A stretch of DNA of 64,000 nucleotides from Pseudomonas sp. WS 5079 (GCF_012985465.1 NZ_JAAQWN010000001.1:744001-808000), one strand, 5' to 3'; shown: positions 35,078 through 45,498, counted from the first letter of the stretch. Notes: a model not told the origin generated them from the letters alone. Numbers and translations: made by a program.

Positions 35078-35566
35078 ATGCAGGACACCTCACCAATGAC
35101 AGGCTTCGCAAACCACCTGCAGTTGCGTCGGATCAATCGCGCAACCGTCGAGCGCTACATGCACATGAAGGGCGCCGAACGGCTGCAACGCCACACCTTG
35201 TTCAGCGAGGACGGCTGCGGCGGAAACTGGACCACGGCTACCGGAGAGCCCCTGGTTTTCCAGGGCCACGAGAGCCTGGCACGCCTTGCCGTATGGCTCG
35301 AGCAATGTTTTCCCGACTGGGAATGGCACAACGTACGGATCTTCGAAACCGACGACCCCAACCACCTCTGGGTGGAGTGCGACGGGCGCGGCAAGGTGCT
35401 GATCCCGGGCTATCCGCAAGGCTACTGCGAGAACCACTACCTGCACTCATTCGAACTCGATAACGGCAGGATCAAGCGCAACCGCGAGTTCATGAACCCT
35501 GTGCCCAAGCTGCACGCACTAGGCATAGCCATGCCGCAAATAAAGCGCGACGGCATTTCCGTCTAA
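35078..35566 (+). CDS. phzA: Phenazine biosynthesis protein PhzA
   Basis: SnoaL/NTF2-like protein of 162 residues. Motifs LRRINRATVERYMHMKG, FPDWEWHNVRIFETDDPN, WVECDGRGK and [10 protein letters not shown] are those of PhzA/PhzB, which speed condensation of two ketone molecules made by PhzF into the tricyclic phenazine precursor. GGAGG lies 8 nt before the ATG at 35078. It is paired with phzB 20 bp downstream, as in other Pseudomonas clusters. Compared with phzB it diverges from the classical sequence in the N-terminal and substrate-loop regions. Assignment as A rather than B is by gene order. Confidence 0.92.
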   Translation: MQDTSPMTGFANHLQLRRINRATVERYMHMKGAERLQRHTLFSEDGCGGNWTTATGEPLVFQGHESLARLAVWLEQCFPDWEWHNVRIFETDDPNHLWVECDGRGKVLIPGYPQGYCENHYLHSFELDNGRIKRNREFMNPVPKLHALGIAMPQIKRDGISV

Positions 35567-35586
35567 ATACCATCAAAGGAGTATTG

Positions 35587-36078
35587 ATGATGCCAGACAC
35601 AACTAACCAAGCCGACTTCAGTGGCGCCTCCGATCTTCGCGAGAAGAATCGCATCACCGTTGCAACCTACATGAATACCAAGGGCCAGGATCGCCTGCGT
35701 CGACATGAGTTGTTCGTCGAAGATGGCAGTGGCGGTCTATGGACGACGGATACCGGCGCACCGATCGTGATCAGCGGTAAACAGAAACTCGCGGAACATG
35801 CGGTCTGGTCGCTCAAGTGTTTTCCGGACTGGGAATGGTACGACATCAAGATCTTCGGTACCGACGACCCCAATCACTTCTGGGTCGAGTGCAAAGGCCA
35901 CGGCAAGATCCTCTTCCCCGGTTACCCGGACGGCTATTACGAAAACCACTTCCTGCATTCCTTCGAGCTGGATGACGGCAAGATCAAGCGCAATCGCGAG
36001 TTCATGAACGTCTTCCAGCAACTGCGCGCACTAAGTATTACGGTGCCGCAAATCAAACGCGAAGGTATTCCCACCTGA
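35587..36078 (+). CDS. phzB: Phenazine biosynthesis protein PhzB
   Basis: Second SnoaL-like subunit, 163 residues. It keeps classical PhzB motifs: [49 protein letters not shown] and a [10 protein letters not shown]-terminus. In Pseudomonas PhzB binds the substrate and supplies acid-base residues for the double condensation step. Start choice: AAGGAG at 35576-35581 is 5 nt before the ATG at 35587 and 8 nt before the next ATG at 35590; either may be used. The phzA stop is 20 bp upstream, so it is co-transcribed. Confidence 0.94.
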   Translation: MMPDTTNQADFSGASDLREKNRITVATYMNTKGQDRLRRHELFVEDGSGGLWTTDTGAPIVISGKQKLAEHAVWSLKCFPDWEWYDIKIFGTDDPNHFWVECKGHGKILFPGYPDGYYENHFLHSFELDDGKIKRNREFMNVFQQLRALSITVPQIKREGIPT

Positions 36079-36101
36079 TAGCCAGCCAAGCAGGGTCAAT
36101 A

Positions 36102-37319
36102 ATGGACGATTTATTGCAACGCGTGCAGCGCTGCGAGGTGCTGCAGCAACCCGACTGGGACGATCCGTCGTGCCTGCGCAAGGTTCAGGAGTGCCTGCGG
36201 GCCAGCCCGGCGTTGATCCGGGTTGGCGATACCCTGGCACTGCGTGCACAGCTTGCCCGTGTCGCCACGGGCGAGGCGCTGGTGATGCAGTGCGGCGACT
36301 GCGCCGAAGACATCGACGACCACCAGGTACACAGCGTGACACGCAAGACCGCACTGCTTGAGACGCTCGCCGGGGCGCTGCAAAAGGCCGGGGGCCGCCC
36401 GGTAATCCGGGTCGGGCGGATTGCCGGGCAATATGCCAAGCCTCGATCCAAGCCCCATGAACAGGTCGGCGAACAGCTGCTGCCGGTGTATCGCGGCGAT
36501 ATGGTCAACGGTCATGCGGCGAATGCCAGACAGCGTCAGGCCAACCCACAGCGGATCCTCAAGGGCTATGCATCGGCGCGCAACATCATGCGTCACCTGG
36601 GCTGGGACGCCCCGCGCGATCTTGATAAAGGCGCCCCGCCGGTGTGGACCAGTCACGAGATGCTGTTGCTCGACTACGAGCTGTCGATGTTGCGCAAGGA
36701 TCACCAGCACCGGGCCTACCTGGGGTCGACCCATTGGCCTTGGATTGGCGAGCGCACCCGACAGTTGAACGGCGCGCATGTGGCGCTGCTCAGCCAGGTG
36801 CTCAACCCGGTGGCCTGCAAAGTCGGCCCGCAGATGGGTCGCGAGCAGTTGCTGGGGCTTTGCGAACGGCTCGACCCGCAACGCGAGCCAGGACGGTTGA
36901 CGTTGATTGCGCGAATGGGCGCACAGGCCGTCGGCGAACGCCTACCGTCGCTGGTAGAAACGGTACGTGCAGCCGGCCATCCGGTGATCTGGTTGAGCGA
37001 TCCGATGCATGGCAACACTATCGTCGCCCCTTGCGGCAACAAGACCCGCATGGTGCAAACCATTAGCGAGGAAATCTGCACCTTCAAGCATGCCGTGACT
37101 TCAGCCGGTGGCGTGGCCGCCGGCCTTCACCTGGAAACCACCCCCGACAACGTCAGCGAATGCGCGACAGACGCGGCAGGTTTGCTCCAGGTCAGCCGCC
37201 ACTACACCAGTCTCTGCGACCCACGCCTCAATCCCCAGCAGGCACTCGCCGCAGTGATGGCCTGGAACGGCTGGCAAGCAGCCCCCACTGCAAACTTCCC
37301 ACTGGAGACTGTCGCATGA
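36102..37319 (+). CDS. phzC: Class II DAHP synthase PhzC
   Basis: Plant-type (class II) 3-deoxy-D-arabino-heptulosonate-7-phosphate synthase, 405 residues, condensing phosphoenolpyruvate and erythrose-4-phosphate. It feeds extra shikimate precursor into phenazine synthesis. Conserved parts include [53 protein letters not shown] and a late [12 protein letters not shown] with metal-binding glutamate. The metal-binding cysteine is probably that in QCGDC. Its stop overlaps the phzD start (ATGA). Confidence 0.95.
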   Translation: MDDLLQRVQRCEVLQQPDWDDPSCLRKVQECLRASPALIRVGDTLALRAQLARVATGEALVMQCGDCAEDIDDHQVHSVTRKTALLETLAGALQKAGGRPVIRVGRIAGQYAKPRSKPHEQVGEQLLPVYRGDMVNGHAANARQRQANPQRILKGYASARNIMRHLGWDAPRDLDKGAPPVWTSHEMLLLDYELSMLRKDHQHRAYLGSTHWPWIGERTRQLNGAHVALLSQVLNPVACKVGPQMGREQLLGLCERLDPQREPGRLTLIARMGAQAVGERLPSLVETVRAAGHPVIWLSDPMHGNTIVAPCGNKTRMVQTISEEICTFKHAVTSAGGVAAGLHLETTPDNVSECATDAAGLLQVSRHYTSLCDPRLNPQQALAAVMAWNGWQAAPTANFPLETVA

Positions 37320-37939
37320 CCGGCATTCCAAACATCGTCCCGTATGCCCTACCCACCTCCCGCGACCTGCCTGTCAACCTCGCACAATGGCGTATCGACC
37401 CCGAGCGCGCCGTACTGTTGGTGCATGACATGCAACGCTACTTCCTACGGCCCTTGCCCGACGCCCTGCGTGAAGAAGTGGTGGGCAACGCCGCGCGCAT
37501 TTGCCAGTGGGCGGCTGACAACGGCGTGCCGGTGGCCTACACCGCCCAGCCTGGCAGCATGAGCGAAGCGCAACGCGGGCTGCTCAAGGACTTCTGGGGG
37601 CCCGGCATGCAGGCCAGCGCCACTGACCGCGAGGTGGTCGACGCCCTGGCGCCCAAGCCTGGCGACTGGCTGCTGACTAAGTGGCGCTACAGTGCGTTCT
37701 TCAACTCCGACCTGCTGGAGCGGATGCACGCCAATGAGCGCGATCAGTTGATCCTGTGCGGGGTGTATGCCCATGTCGGGGTGCTGATCTCGACCGTAGA
37801 TGCCTACTCCAACGATATCCAGCCGTTCCTCGTGGCCGACGCTATTGCCGACTTCAGCAAGGAACACCACTGGATGGCCATCGAATACGCCGCCAGCCGC
37901 TGTGCCATGGTCGTCACCACTGACGAGGTGGTGTCATGA
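37316..37939 (+). CDS. phzD: Isochorismatase-like hydrolase PhzD
   Basis: Hydrolase of 207 residues that converts 2-amino-2-deoxyisochorismate to trans-2,3-dihydro-3-hydroxyanthranilate (DHHA). The catalytic pair of PhzD is present at the same numbers as in the studied enzyme: Asp38 in LLVHDMQ and Lys122 in [10 protein letters not shown]. The loop [21 protein letters not shown] is also PhzD-like, without the aryl-carrier domain found in siderophore EntB proteins. It overlaps phzC and phzE by ATGA at both ends. Confidence 0.96.
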   Translation: MTGIPNIVPYALPTSRDLPVNLAQWRIDPERAVLLVHDMQRYFLRPLPDALREEVVGNAARICQWAADNGVPVAYTAQPGSMSEAQRGLLKDFWGPGMQASATDREVVDALAPKPGDWLLTKWRYSAFFNSDLLERMHANERDQLILCGVYAHVGVLISTVDAYSNDIQPFLVADAIADFSKEHHWMAIEYAASRCAMVVTTDEVVS

Positions 37940-39849
37940 GCCAAGCCGCCGCCCGCCTTATGGAGCGCATCCTGCAACCGGCGCCCGAGCCGTTTGCCCT
38001 GCTGTACCGGCCGGAGTCCGGCGGCCCGGGACTGCTGGACGTGTTGATAGGCGAGATGTCGCAGCCCACGGTCCTGGCCGATATCGACTTGCCCGCCACC
38101 TCGATCGGCGCGCCTCGCCTGGATGTATTGACGCTGATTCCCTACCACCAGATTGCCGAGCGTGGCTTTGACGCCGTGGACGATCAGTCGCCATTGCTGG
38201 CGATGAAAATCACCGAACAGCAGCCCATCGGCATCGAACAGCTACTGGGGCTGCTGCCCGACGTGCCCATCCAGTTGAACAACGAGCGCTTCGACCTCAG
38301 CGACGCAAGCTACGCCGAGATCGTCAGCCAGGTGATCACCAACGAAATCGGCTGCGGTGAAGGCGCAAACTTCGTGATCAAGCGCACCTTCCTCGCCGAG
38401 ATCAGCGAATACGGACCAGCCAGTGCCCTGTCGTTCTTTCGTCATCTGCTAGAGCGGGAGAAAGGTGTCTATTGGACATTTATCATCCACACCGGCAACC
38501 GCACCTTCGTCGGTGCATCCCCCGAGCGCCATATCAGCGTCAAGGAGGGGCTTGCGGTGATGAACCCCATCAGCGGTACTTATCGCTATCCGCCCGCCGG
38601 TCCCAACCTGGCAGAGGTCATGGAGTTTTTGGCCGACCGCAAGGAAGCCGACGAGCTGTACATGGTGGTCGACGAAGAACTGAAAATGATGGCGCGCATT
38701 TGTGACGACGGCGGCCGCGTGCTCGGTCCTTACCTCAAGGAAATGGCCCACCTGGCCCACACCGAATACTTCATCGAAGGCAAGACCCGGCGCGATGTAC
38801 GCGAAATCCTGCGCGAAACCCTGTTCGCCCCTACCGTCACCGGCAGTCCACTGGAAAGCGCCTGCCGGGTCATTCAACGCTATGAGCCACAAGGCCGGAG
38901 GTACTACAGCGGCATGGCTGCGCTGATCGGCAGCGACGGCAAGGGGGGGCGTACTCTGGATTCGGCGATCCTGATTCGCACCGCCGACATCGATGGCAAC
39001 GGCCAGGTGCAGATCAGCGTGGGCTCGACCATCGTGCGCCACTCTGATCCAGTGACCGAAGCTGCCGAAAGCCGGGCCAAGGCCGCCGGGCTGATTAGCG
39101 CATTGAAAAACCAGGCGCCCTCGCGCTTCGGTAGCCACCTGCAGGTGCGGGCGGCTTTGGCCAGCCGCAATGCCTACGTTTCCAACTTCTGGCTGATGGA
39201 CAGCCAGCAACGGCAACAGACCCATGCCGATTTTAACGGGCGCCAGGTGTTGATCGTCGACGCGGAAGACACCTTCACCTCGATGATCGCCAAGCAACTT
39301 CGTGCCCTGGGTCTGGTGGTAACGGTGTGCAGCTTGCGCGACGAATACAGCTTTGATGGTTATGACCTGGTGATCATGGGCCCAGGCCCCGGTAACCCGA
39401 GCGATACCCAACTGCCAAAAATCGACCATCTGCACGTGGCCATCCGCTCCTTGCTGCGCCAGCAGCGACCGTTCCTCGCGGTGTGCCTGAGTCATCAGGT
39501 GCTGAGTCTGTGCCTGGGCCTGGAGCTGCAACGCAGAGCCATTCCCAACCAGGGCGTGCAAAAACAGATCGACCTGTTTGGCCACGCCGAACGGGTCGGT
39601 TTCTATAACACCTTCGCCGCCCAGAGCAGCAGTGACCGCCTAGACATCAACGGCATCGGAACCGTCGAAATCAGCCGCGACAGCGAGACCGGGGAAGTAC
39701 ATGCCCTGCGTGGGCCATCGTTTGCATCCATGCAGTTTCATGCCGAGTCGCTGCTGACCCAGGAAGGCCCACGCATCATCGCCGACCTGCTACGCCATGC
39801 CCTCCTCCACACACCTGTCGACAGCAGCGCTTCGGCCGCCGGGAGATAA
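37936..39849 (+). CDS. phzE: 2-Amino-2-desoxyisochorismate synthase PhzE
   Basis: Fused enzyme of 637 residues. The N-terminal two-thirds is an anthranilate-synthase-I-like chorismate-using domain ([56 protein letters not shown]). The C-terminal third is a class I glutamine amidotransferase with Cys517 in VCLSHQ and His602/Glu604 in QFHAES as triad. It turns chorismate and glutamine-derived ammonia into 2-amino-2-desoxyisochorismate, the first committed phenazine step. Starts at an ATGA overlap with phzD; phzF begins 2 bp after its stop. Confidence 0.95.
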   Translation: MSQAAARLMERILQPAPEPFALLYRPESGGPGLLDVLIGEMSQPTVLADIDLPATSIGAPRLDVLTLIPYHQIAERGFDAVDDQSPLLAMKITEQQPIGIEQLLGLLPDVPIQLNNERFDLSDASYAEIVSQVITNEIGCGEGANFVIKRTFLAEISEYGPASALSFFRHLLEREKGVYWTFIIHTGNRTFVGASPERHISVKEGLAVMNPISGTYRYPPAGPNLAEVMEFLADRKEADELYMVVDEELKMMARICDDGGRVLGPYLKEMAHLAHTEYFIEGKTRRDVREILRETLFAPTVTGSPLESACRVIQRYEPQGRRYYSGMAALIGSDGKGGRTLDSAILIRTADIDGNGQVQISVGSTIVRHSDPVTEAAESRAKAAGLISALKNQAPSRFGSHLQVRAALASRNAYVSNFWLMDSQQRQQTHADFNGRQVLIVDAEDTFTSMIAKQLRALGLVVTVCSLRDEYSFDGYDLVIMGPGPGNPSDTQLPKIDHLHVAIRSLLRQQRPFLAVCLSHQVLSLCLGLELQRRAIPNQGVQKQIDLFGHAERVGFYNTFAAQSSSDRLDINGIGTVEISRDSETGEVHALRGPSFASMQFHAESLLTQEGPRIIADLLRHALLHTPVDSSASAAGR

Positions 39850-39851
39850 CC

Positions 39852-40688
39852 ATGCACCAATACGTCATCATCGACGCCTTTGCCAGCGTCCCTCTGGAAG
39901 GCAATCCGGTCGCGGTGTTCTTTGACGCCGATGACTTGTCGTCCACGCAAATGCAACGTATCGCCCGCGAGATGAACCTGTCGGAAACCACCTTCGTGCT
40001 CAAGCCGCGCAACGGTGGCGATGCGTTGATCCGGATTTTTACCCCGGTCAACGAACTGCCGTTTGCCGGCCATCCATTACTGGGTACCGCTATTGCGTTG
40101 GGTGCGCAGACCGACAATCACCGGCTGTACCTGGAAACCCGGATGGGCACCATCACTTTTGAACTGGAGCGCCACAACACCAGCGTCATCGCCGCCAGCA
40201 TGGACCAGCCCATACCGACCTGGACCACCTTGGGACGCGATGCGCAATTGCTCAGCGCCTTGGGGATCAGCGGCTCGACCTTTCCTATCGAGATCTATCA
40301 CAACGGCCCGCGCCATGTGTTTGTCGGCTTGCCGGATATTGCCGCGCTGTCAGCGCTGCACCCCGACCATCGTGCCCTTGCCAGCTTCCATGACATGGCC
40401 ATCAACTGCTTTGCCGGCGCAGGGCGGCAGTGGCGCAGCCGGATGTTCTCACCGGCCTATGGCGTGGTCGAGGATGCCGCCACCGGCTCTGCGGCCGGGC
40501 CCTTGGCAATTCACCTGGCACGCCACGGCCAGATCGAGTTCGGCCAGCAGATCGAGATTCTGCAGGGCGTGGAAATCGGCCGGCCGTCGCTGATGTTCGC
40601 CAGGGCTGAGGGCCGGGCCGATCAACTGACGCGGGTTGAAGTATCGGGCAATGGCGTCACGTTCGGCCGGGGGACCATCGTGCTATGA
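39852..40688 (+). CDS. phzF: Isomerase PhzF
   Basis: DHHA isomerase of 278 residues, the same length as the structurally known Pseudomonas PhzF. The catalytic residues are at the expected numbers: Glu45 (LSETTF), His74 (LPFAGHP) and Asp208 (VVEDAATGS). It makes the unstable ketone that PhzA/B condense. It starts 2 bp after phzE and overlaps phzG by 4 bp. Confidence 0.96.
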   Translation: MHQYVIIDAFASVPLEGNPVAVFFDADDLSSTQMQRIAREMNLSETTFVLKPRNGGDALIRIFTPVNELPFAGHPLLGTAIALGAQTDNHRLYLETRMGTITFELERHNTSVIAASMDQPIPTWTTLGRDAQLLSALGISGSTFPIEIYHNGPRHVFVGLPDIAALSALHPDHRALASFHDMAINCFAGAGRQWRSRMFSPAYGVVEDAATGSAAGPLAIHLARHGQIEFGQQIEILQGVEIGRPSLMFARAEGRADQLTRVEVSGNGVTFGRGTIVL

Positions 40689-41353
40689 ACCCTTCACTAC
40701 AAGGCAAGCCCCTGCTGGGCAAAGGTATGTCGGAGTCTCTCACCGGCACGCTGGATGCGCCGTTTCCCGAGTACCAGACGCTGCCCGCCGATCCCATGGT
40801 CGTGCTGGCCAACTGGTTGGAGCGTGCACGCCGCGTGGGCATCCGCGAACCTCGGGCGCTGGCGCTGGCCACCGCCGACAGCCAGGGCCGGCCATCGACA
40901 CGCATCATCGTGATCAGCGAAATCAGTACGCGTGGCCTGGTGTTCGCCACCCATGCCGGCAGCCAGAAAGGGCGCGAACTACTGGAGAATCCCTGGGCCT
41001 CGGGGGTGCTGTATTGGCGTGAAACCAGTCAGCAGATCATTTTCAATGGTATCGCCGAGCAGCTTTCGTCGGAGCGCGCCGACGCACAGTGGCAGAGTCG
41101 GCCCTATGCAACCCACCCCATGTCGGTGGCCTCGCGCCAGAGTGAAGAACTCATCGATATTGAGTCGTTGCGCGCGCAAGCCCAGCGTCTGGCACTAGTC
41201 GGCGGCCCGCTGCCACGCCCACCCGGATATTGCCTGTTCGAGTTGTGCCTTGAGTCAATTGAGTTCTGGGCCAACGGCAGCGGGCGGATGCATGAGCGGC
41301 TGCGCTATGACCGCTGCGCCGAAGGCTGGAAACATCGCCGGCTACAGCCGTAG
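40685..41353 (+). CDS. phzG: FMN-dependent oxidase PhzG
   Basis: PdxH-like flavoprotein of 222 residues that oxidises hexahydro- and tetrahydrophenazine intermediates to aromatic phenazine carboxylate. Conserved parts include [39 protein letters not shown] and a C-terminal [17 protein letters not shown]. Its ATG overlaps the phzF stop. It is the last gene of the long operon that begins at 30616; a weak hairpin (41431-41460) and a second promoter (41476-41550) follow. Confidence 0.95.
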   Translation: MNPSLQGKPLLGKGMSESLTGTLDAPFPEYQTLPADPMVVLANWLERARRVGIREPRALALATADSQGRPSTRIIVISEISTRGLVFATHAGSQKGRELLENPWASGVLYWRETSQQIIFNGIAEQLSSERADAQWQSRPYATHPMSVASRQSEELIDIESLRAQAQRLALVGGPLPRPPGYCLFELCLESIEFWANGSGRMHERLRYDRCAEGWKHRRLQP

Positions 41354-41430
41354 GACAGTGCAATAAACACGCTTTGAAAAACCGGGTTGCTGCAACTTCG
41401 AACACATTGCACGAACTTCAATATTCATGA

Positions 41431-41460
41431 CACCCGGTCAACAAGACAAGAGTCCGGGTG
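41431..41460 (+). terminator. Weak hairpin after phzG
   Basis: CACCCGG (41431-41437) and CCGGGTG (41454-41460) form a perfect 7-bp stem with a 16-nt loop, 78 bp after the phzG stop. No T-run follows. It could partly separate the phzG operon from the phzO unit. Confidence 0.35.
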
Positions 41461-41475
41461 GGAAACAACGCGTAC

Positions 41476-41550
41476 TCGAAATGCCAAACAGAGAATCCGG
41501 ATCGCCAAAGTCTGTAACGACATTAATTCCCATCTGAATCTTATAGTGGC
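41476..41550 (+). promoter_or_regulatory. Operator/promoter block B ahead of phzO
   Basis: TCGAAATGCCAAA (41476-41488) and CCGGATCGCCAAA (41497-41509) are direct half-sites, again with a 21-bp period. TATAGT at 41543-41548 is the -10 candidate, identical to block A. The leader to the phzO ATG is about 80 nt. Similarity to block A (30501-30576) covers the entire operator-to--10 region, including the CGAAATGCCAAACAGA core and the TATAGTGGC end. Confidence 0.72.
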
Positions 41551-41633
41551 GCTAGAACGTTGTCCTTGATCCAGCGCTAGACAGCGGGCCAGAGCCTACG
41601 CAAACAACGTTGAACATTACTGAGGTTGCTACC

Positions 41634-43109
41634 ATGCCAGATCTGCAAAACAAGCGTAAATATCTGAAAAGTGCAGAATCCTTCAAAGCTTCACTGCGTG
41701 ATGACCGCACTGTTATTTATCAAGGCCAAGTTGTTGAAGATGTGACTACACACTTCTCTACGGCTGGCGGCATATCGCAAGTTGCAGAAATCTACGAGGA
41801 ACAGTTCAGCGGTAAACACGACGACATTCTGACGTACGTACGCCCCGACGGTTACCTGGCCTCTTCTGCCTATATGCCCCCCAGAAACAAAGCAGACTTG
41901 GCGTCGCGACGCCGCGCAATCATGTACGTTGCGCAAAAAACCTGGGGCACCCACTGCCGTAGCCTGGACATGATCGCCAGCTTCGCCGTCGGCATGATGG
42001 GACACCTGCCGACATTCAGGAAAAAATGCCCCGAGTACGCAGAAAACATCACCGATTACCATGACTACGCCGAGCGCAACAGCCTGTATTTGTCCGAGGC
42101 CATTGTTGACCCTCAAGGCTATCGGGCACGGACCCACGGCACCGACCTCAACCTGACGCCGCCCGATCGTGCGGTGATGCGGATCAACAAGCAAAACGCC
42201 GAGGGCATCTGGATCAGCGGCGTCAAAGGCGTGGGCACGGTAGCACCGCAATCCAATGAAATATTTGTCGGCAGTTTGCACCCCGCGGCGCCCGACGAGT
42301 CATTCTGGGCCTACGTCCCTGCCGATGCGCCGGGGGTGAAGATTTTCTGCCGGGAGATTGTCTCCCAGCCCCACGCCAGCGCCTACGACCACCCGCTCAC
42401 GTCCAAAGGCGAAGAAGCCGAGGCGATGGTGGTATTCGATAACGTGTTCATTCCACGCTGGCGAATCATGGCGGCAAACGTCCCAGAACTGGCCAACGCC
42501 GGTTTCTTCAACCTGTGGACCTCATACAGCCATTGGTACACGCTGGTGCGTCTGGAAACCAAGGCGGACCTGTACGCCGGACTGGCCAAGGTGATCATGG
42601 AAGTCCTGGGCCTTGAGGGTATTGCGGTGGTTCGCCAGCGGGTCAGCGAAATAGTGCAGTTTTCAGAAATACTCAAAGGCATGTGCATCGCGTCCATCGA
42701 AACGGCCGAGATGTCCGACGGCGACATACTGCTGCCTGGCCCCAACGCACTGGCCGCCGGACGGGTATTTGCCATGGAAAAACTGCCCCGGGTGCTGCAT
42801 CTGCTCAGAGAGCTGTGCGGACAAGGCCTGATCCTCAGGTTCAACGAGAAAGACTTGGCCGCCGACGCCGCCTTTGGCCAGAAGTTCTCCTGGTTTCTTG
42901 ACACGCAAAGCGTGGGCGCCAGAGAGAAGAACCTGCTGATGAATCTGGTGTGGGACGTGGCCGCCAGTGAGCACTCCACACGGGCGTTGGTGTTTGAAGA
43001 GCAGCACGCACTCAGCGAGCCCCTGCTGCGCGATCGCCTGGTGCTGGACTACGACTACCACCAAAGCACCAGCCTGATACGCCGCATGGTGGGGCTCAAC
43101 GCCAAATAG
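41634..43109 (+). CDS. phzO: Phenazine monooxygenase PhzO
   Basis: Two-component flavin-dependent aromatic monooxygenase of the HpaB/PvcC family, 491 residues, the length I recall for PhzO of P. chlororaphis. That enzyme hydroxylates phenazine-1-carboxylic acid to 2-hydroxyphenazine products. LQNKRKYLKSAESFKASLRD, YVAQKTWGTHCRSLDMIASF, RTHGTDLNLTPPDRAVMRI and EILKGMCIASIETAEMSDG look very close to PhzO. The ATG at 41634 has TGAGG 8 nt upstream; an in-frame TTG at 41610 is rejected. No flavin reductase is encoded beside it, so a housekeeping one would be needed. It starts the second unit, under promoter block B. Confidence 0.9.
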   Translation: MPDLQNKRKYLKSAESFKASLRDDRTVIYQGQVVEDVTTHFSTAGGISQVAEIYEEQFSGKHDDILTYVRPDGYLASSAYMPPRNKADLASRRRAIMYVAQKTWGTHCRSLDMIASFAVGMMGHLPTFRKKCPEYAENITDYHDYAERNSLYLSEAIVDPQGYRARTHGTDLNLTPPDRAVMRINKQNAEGIWISGVKGVGTVAPQSNEIFVGSLHPAAPDESFWAYVPADAPGVKIFCREIVSQPHASAYDHPLTSKGEEAEAMVVFDNVFIPRWRIMAANVPELANAGFFNLWTSYSHWYTLVRLETKADLYAGLAKVIMEVLGLEGIAVVRQRVSEIVQFSEILKGMCIASIETAEMSDGDILLPGPNALAAGRVFAMEKLPRVLHLLRELCGQGLILRFNEKDLAADAAFGQKFSWFLDTQSVGAREKNLLMNLVWDVAASEHSTRALVFEEQHALSEPLLRDRLVLDYDYHQSTSLIRRMVGLNAK

Positions 43110-43255
43110 ACCTAACTGCCGCGCAGGCGCCGCGCAATGAGCCCGGCGCTCGATCAGCGTTGCCCGCCTTGCGGCCTCTGGCATCTCGTAGTTTCCAACC
43201 TTCAACGGCTACACCGCCCCAGGAACCTCCAAATGAATACAGCAGGAGCCCGTTC

Positions 43256-44296
43256 ATGACGGAACAAACACTCAAAGCGCGCGAGGTCAAACTACTCGGT
43301 TACAACTCACGCGCACTCAAGGCCGAACATTTTGCGGTGGTCGAAACCGCGCTTGCAGCACCCGGCCCCGGGCAAGTACTGGTGCGCAACCGCTGGTTTC
43401 GTGTCTCTATCTCTACCCGCTTGATGGCCGAAGCGGGTGCCGAGGAGGTAAAGGGCATTCCCTTTCCACCACTCAAGCCTGGCGACACGCTCGCCGATGG
43501 CGCCATTGGCGAGGTGGTACAGGTCGGCGCCGGCGTTGATCTGAGCATCGGCAGCCTGGTCATGCATCCTTTGGGGTGGCGCGATTATGCAATGGTGCCG
43601 GTCGCACAATGCACGTACATCGACAGCCCGGTCGTTGACCCCGCCGCGTGGCTCGGGCATGGCTGGACCGCCTTTGCCGCGCTGGTCAAGGGCGTGCAAG
43701 TGCGTCCGGGCGATACGGTCTTTGTCACCAGCGGTGCAGGCGCGATTGGCTCAATGGCCGGGCAAATCGCCCGACTGCTGGGTGCTACGCGAGTCATCGG
43801 CACGACCAGCAACCAGGAGAAAGCCCGCTGGATGCAGGCGCAGTTGGGTTATGACGCGGTGGTCACACGCGAAGGCGAGCCAATCCGCGAGCAACTGGCC
43901 CGCGTTGCTCCAGAGGGTATTGACGTTATCGTCGACATGGTCGGCGGCGAACAACTGGCGGCCGCGCTGGAGATCGCCCGGCACGGTGCACGTTGTGTAT
44001 TGCTCGGTGCAGTGTCAGCGGAACTGAACCCCCACAGCGCAACCCTGAAGGCACCGGTGGAGCTCGACACCTTCCAGCTGATTCTCAAGGGCGTGACGAT
44101 ACGCGGTTTCAGTGCCGACGAAGAGGCACCAGAAATGTTTGACGCCTGGATCCGGCAACTGGCGCTGTGGCAGCGCGGCAGCGGTATTCGGATTGCCCAC
44201 ACATTGGTCAAAGGCCTGGACCAGGCACCGCTGGCGTTGCAAGAAGCCTGCGCGGGCCACCTCAAGAGCCTGGTCCTGGTGGAGTTGGAACAGTGA
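43256..44296 (+). CDS. Medium-chain reductase (NADP-dependent quinone-oxidoreductase type)
   Basis: Zinc-independent MDR protein of 346 residues. The N-terminal GroES-like half carries GPGQVLVRNRWFRVSISTRLM and the C-terminal Rossmann half carries TVFVTSGAGAIGSMAGQIARLLGATRVIGTT, the NADP-binding AxGAxGS-type motif. It resembles the YncB/leukotriene-B4-dehydrogenase-like group that reduces enones or quinones. AGGAG lies 8 nt before the ATG. It follows phzO by 146 bp and overlaps the MFS gene by 1 bp, so it probably acts on the hydroxylated phenazine or protects against it. Exact reaction unknown. Confidence 0.8.
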   Translation: MTEQTLKAREVKLLGYNSRALKAEHFAVVETALAAPGPGQVLVRNRWFRVSISTRLMAEAGAEEVKGIPFPPLKPGDTLADGAIGEVVQVGAGVDLSIGSLVMHPLGWRDYAMVPVAQCTYIDSPVVDPAAWLGHGWTAFAALVKGVQVRPGDTVFVTSGAGAIGSMAGQIARLLGATRVIGTTSNQEKARWMQAQLGYDAVVTREGEPIREQLARVAPEGIDVIVDMVGGEQLAAALEIARHGARCVLLGAVSAELNPHSATLKAPVELDTFQLILKGVTIRGFSADEEAPEMFDAWIRQLALWQRGSGIRIAHTLVKGLDQAPLALQEACAGHLKSLVLVELEQ

Positions 44297-45492
44297 TGGA
44301 CACCTCAACCGTTTCACCTCAAGTCAATACCACCGCGGCGCAATCATGGCTGCTGTGGGTGGGTTTTATCCTGGTGTCGCTGAACCTGCGGCTGATCTTC
44401 ACAACAGTTGGCCCATTGTTGGAGAACCTGCAACTTGGCTTTACCTCCACCTTGCTGGTGACGACCTTACCTCTGGCACTGCTGGGTCTGTTCTCCATGG
44501 CCGGCGTAAGGTTGCGACACTGGCTGGGAGAGGAGCGTGCGCTGTTTTTCGCGCTGATCCTGCTAAGCATCGGTTGCAGCGTTCGCGGGCTGGGTGAGTC
44601 CGGGCTGATCGTGGGCACCGTAGTGGGCAGTGTGGGTATTGCCGTGATGAACGTGATCATGCCCGTGCTCGCACGAAAACGCTTCGGTCCGCAACGCATG
44701 GGTATGGTGATGGGGATCTATGCATTGATGCTTGGAGCCGGTGCGGTACTGGGTGCCAGCGTTTCGCTGCCGCTGTTCCAATGGCTGGGGGCTGATCGCG
44801 CCTCGGCGTTCCATGCCCTCGGGCTCTGGGCCGTCCCGGCCTTGCTGGCCTTGTTACTGTGGTTGCCACAGTTGCGGCACGCCGCGCACCATGGGTTGGG
44901 CAGCGGTCATAGCGGGCCGAGCGTTAACGTTTATCGCAACCCCACGGCCTGGGCAATCACGCTGTTTTTCGGACTGCAAGTGCTGAACCTGTTCGTGTTT
45001 CTGCCGTGGATGCCCACCCTACTCAGGGACCGTGGCACCGATGTGGCTACTGCGGCGCTGATTTTCTCGGTCTCGCAACTGAGCCTGATGGTCGCCAGTT
45101 TTTTCACGCCTTTGCTGGCTGCGCGCACCCAGGACCATCGCCCGCACATCACTTCAGTCATCCTGTTGTGCCTGGCCGGAACACTGGGGTTGATGTATGC
45201 GCCTTTGCCCAGCGCCATCGTGTGGGCCGGTGTGCTCGGCTTCGGGCAAGGTGCCGGGCTTTCTCTGGGGACGTTCCTGTTCGTTGCCAAGGCCGCCAGC
45301 ATCGACACCGCCACGCGTATTTCGGCCATGGCGCAAACGGTGGGTTATCTGATTGCCGTCGCGGGGCCCCTGGTAGTCGGGGCACTCTATCAACACAGTG
45401 GAGACTGGAACCTGCCGGTGTTGTTGCTGGTGGGGATTTTGCTGATTGAATTGATCGTGGCGCTGCCGGCGGGGCGTAACGTCAAGGTGTGA
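44296..45492 (+). CDS. MFS transporter, CynX/NimT-like; probable phenazine exporter
   Basis: Inner-membrane protein of 398 residues with about twelve helices. LVSLNLRLIFTTVGPLLENL at helix 1 and YALMLGAGAVLGASVSLPL resemble CynX/NimT family members. The ATG overlaps the stop of the reductase gene (TGATG), so they are coupled. As the last gene of the phzO unit it is a good candidate for exporting the modified phenazine or for self-resistance. An imperfect hairpin lies 7 bp after the stop. Substrate is inferred from context only. Confidence 0.82.
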   Translation: MDTSTVSPQVNTTAAQSWLLWVGFILVSLNLRLIFTTVGPLLENLQLGFTSTLLVTTLPLALLGLFSMAGVRLRHWLGEERALFFALILLSIGCSVRGLGESGLIVGTVVGSVGIAVMNVIMPVLARKRFGPQRMGMVMGIYALMLGAGAVLGASVSLPLFQWLGADRASAFHALGLWAVPALLALLLWLPQLRHAAHHGLGSGHSGPSVNVYRNPTAWAITLFFGLQVLNLFVFLPWMPTLLRDRGTDVATAALIFSVSQLSLMVASFFTPLLAARTQDHRPHITSVILLCLAGTLGLMYAPLPSAIVWAGVLGFGQGAGLSLGTFLFVAKAASIDTATRISAMAQTVGYLIAVAGPLVVGALYQHSGDWNLPVLLLVGILLIELIVALPAGRNVKV

Positions 45493-45498
45493 GCCTTC

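Noticed and set aside
29518..45492. Reading the PhzD/PhzE genes as a catechol or salicylate siderophore pathway because of the receptor and importer
   Set aside because: PhzD has the phenazine-type residues (D38, K122) and no carrier domain, and phzA, B, C, F, G are all present; there are no NRPS, DhbE or PchD-like genes in the window.
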